NCBI GenBank assembly: GCA_031178565.1
Contig: JAPSIU010000208.1
Location: 1-5,421 of the forward strand
Length of the DNA stretch: 5,421 nucleotides
DNA from: Leucobacter sp.
GTDB lineage: Bacteria > Actinomycetota > Actinomycetes > Actinomycetales > Microbacteriaceae
Direction of reading: 5' to 3'
The notes beneath the pieces were generated by a model, which worked only from the letters and a program-made list of their open reading frames with translations, was not told the origin of the DNA and did no database searches. Of this stretch, positions 4,565 to 5,421 are shown one piece after another. The translations under genes and the position numbers were made by a program. Each line of letters starts with the position of its first letter. The stretch's first letter is position 1.

Positions 4565-5421
4565 TCACGCAGCGGTCTCGGCGGCCTCGGCCGTTTCGGT
4601 GGTTTCGGCGGCCTGCGCCATGAGCGATCGGCGGCGCCACCACATGACCGCCAGCGTAGCGACCAGGACGATGACGACCAGGAACGGGATGCTCCGCATG
4701 CCCTGGACCATCAGGATCTCGAACCAGTGCGCTCCGGTGCCGAGCGAGACGATCTCGTTCACACCGTTGGGAAGCTCGTAGCCGCTCTCCTTCGCGACCT
4801 CGGTGACGGTCGGCGCGATCCAGGTGGACAGGTACAGCGAGATGATCATGAAGACGGTGCCGTTGAGGATTCCACGGAAGATGTTGCCCCGCGAGAACAG
4901 TACGGCGAAGACGGTGAAGTAGGCCATCGCGGCGAGATCCACGAAGGGCAGCACCCTGTTGCCCGGGAGGACGAACGCCAGCACGACGGTGATCGGGATC
5001 AGCACGGCGGCTGCCGCGAGGTTCGCCGGATTGCCGAGCGCCAGCGCCGCGTCCATGCCGATGTAGACCTTCTCCTTGCCGAACCAGCGGGACATGAGCT
5101 TCCGGGCGGCCTCGGCGATCGGCATCAGGCCCTCCATCAGCACGGCGACCATCCGGGGCAGCAGGAGCATCACCGCGCCGAGGCTGATCGCGATGGTCGC
5201 GACGCCCTTGAAGTCGTAGCCGGCGAGGACGCCGGTCAGTGCGCCGAGCACGATGCCGATCATCAGCGGATCCGCGAAGATGCCCACCCGCTTCTGCATG
5301 GCCTCGGGGTTCAGATTGATCCGGTTGATGCCGGGGATCCGAGCCCAGAGCCAGTCCATCACGAAGGCGAGGGGAGCCCAGATCGTCACCGAGCCGGTGG
5401 TGACGGTGACGCCCGGCAGCT
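4565..5421 (-). CDS. PTS EIIC component, galactitol (GatC) family, C-terminal part, cut by window edge
   Basis: EIIC is the membrane channel of the phosphotransferase system. The 284 visible residues match the GatC family. They include a segment with IPGINRINLNPEAMQKRVGI (28-47), then DPLMIGIVLGALTGVLAGYD (50-69), LLLPRMVAVLMEGLMPIAEA (85-104), KVYIGMDAALALGNPANLAA (117-136), VLPGNRVLPFVDLAAMAYFT (150-169), FSRGNIFRGILNGTVFM (175-191) and LYLSTWIAPT (195-204). About six to eight hydrophobic membrane segments are visible, the last at about 243-260, capped by WWRRR. The reading frame stays open to the window edge, so the in-frame GTG at 5389 is internal and not the start. The cytoplasmic tail (residues 267-284) is an Ala/Thr/Glu repeat. 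EIIA and any sugar dehydrogenase would have to be upstream, beyond 5421, or elsewhere. The substrate cannot be assigned. Confidence 0.93.
   Translation of the reverse strand, partial: LPGVTVTTGSVTIWAPLAFVMDWLWARIPGINRINLNPEAMQKRVGIFADPLMIGIVLGALTGVLAGYDFKGVATIAISLGAVMLLLPRMVAVLMEGLMPIAEAARKLMSRWFGKEKVYIGMDAALALGNPANLAAAAVLIPITVVLAFVLPGNRVLPFVDLAAMAYFTVFAVLFSRGNIFRGILNGTVFMIISLYLSTWIAPTVTEVAKESGYELPNGVNEIVSLGTGAHWFEILMVQGMRSIPFLVVIVLVATLAVMWWRRRSLMAQAAETTETAEAAETAA

Noticed and set aside
3649..4623. A 324-codon open frame on the plus strand across the regulator and EIIB genes.
   Set aside because: It spans two genes with firm family motifs on the other strand, has no family signature, and shows the typical antisense composition.
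4545..4643. A longer EIIB starting at 4643.
   Set aside because: The added residues are basic, lack conservation with EIIB, overlap the EIIC coding region, and the ATG at 4544 has a good AAAGGA site 6 nt upstream.
5387..5389. GTG as a start codon for EIIC, which would make it complete in the window.
   Set aside because: The frame stays open upstream to the window edge with plausible GatC-like residues (LPGVTVTTGS), no Shine-Dalgarno precedes the GTG, and the product would lack the first part of the family.
1..5421. Mobile elements, CRISPR arrays, tRNA or rRNA genes, toxin-antitoxin or phage defence genes.
   Set aside because: No transposase or integrase motifs, no spaced direct repeats, no tRNA-like cloverleaf and no defence-protein motifs were seen; the window is filled by Moco and PTS genes.

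Overview
The window is GC-rich (roughly 70% by eye), tightly packed, and uses GTG and TTG starts as well as ATG. Together with promoters of the TANNNT, leaderless type, this points to a high-GC actinobacterium, most plausibly a member of the Microbacteriaceae (inference from style and protein sequence; no search was run). It carries seven protein genes, two of them cut by the window edges, and no recognisable RNA genes, mobile elements or CRISPR arrays. No stretch over 300 bases lacks a gene; the longest gaps are 67 bases (443-509) and 83 bases (4153-4235), and both hold structured regulatory DNA.

Left part, 1-3199: molybdenum cofactor (Moco) biosynthesis. A MoeB/ThiF-type adenylyltransferase runs leftwards off the window from 442. 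Diverging from it is a compact operon moaD-moeA-moaC-mogA (510-3199) in which genes are 4 nt apart or overlap by 4 nt, so translation is probably coupled. MoaC makes cyclic pyranopterin monophosphate from the MoaA product. MoaD is the sulfur carrier, activated at its C-terminal Gly-Gly by MoeB, for molybdopterin synthase. The MogA-type protein adenylylates molybdopterin, and MoeA inserts molybdate. moaA and moaE are not in the window. The 67-bp divergent spacer has a -10-like hexamer exactly 6 nt before each start codon, in mirror image, with an imperfect dyad between them. This implies two leaderless transcripts that could be co-regulated.

Right part, 3202-5421: a sugar or polyol uptake locus on the minus strand. 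Its order of transcription is galactitol-type PTS EIIC (start outside the window), PTS EIIB, then a SorC-family sugar-sensing regulator. A 16-bp stem with a 5-nt loop lies immediately after the EIIB stop codon. It may be an attenuator or terminator, an mRNA 3' stabiliser, or an operator overlapping a regulator promoter. The regulator converges on mogA with only 2 bp between the stop codons.

I see no clearly undescribed system. The gene content is two known modules side by side. The most interesting signals are regulatory: the mirror-image leaderless promoters and the gatB-regulator stem-loop. Smaller protein-level oddities are in MoeA (two active-site lysines absent, extra loop) and MoaD (a Gly-rich insertion encoded by a DNA hairpin).
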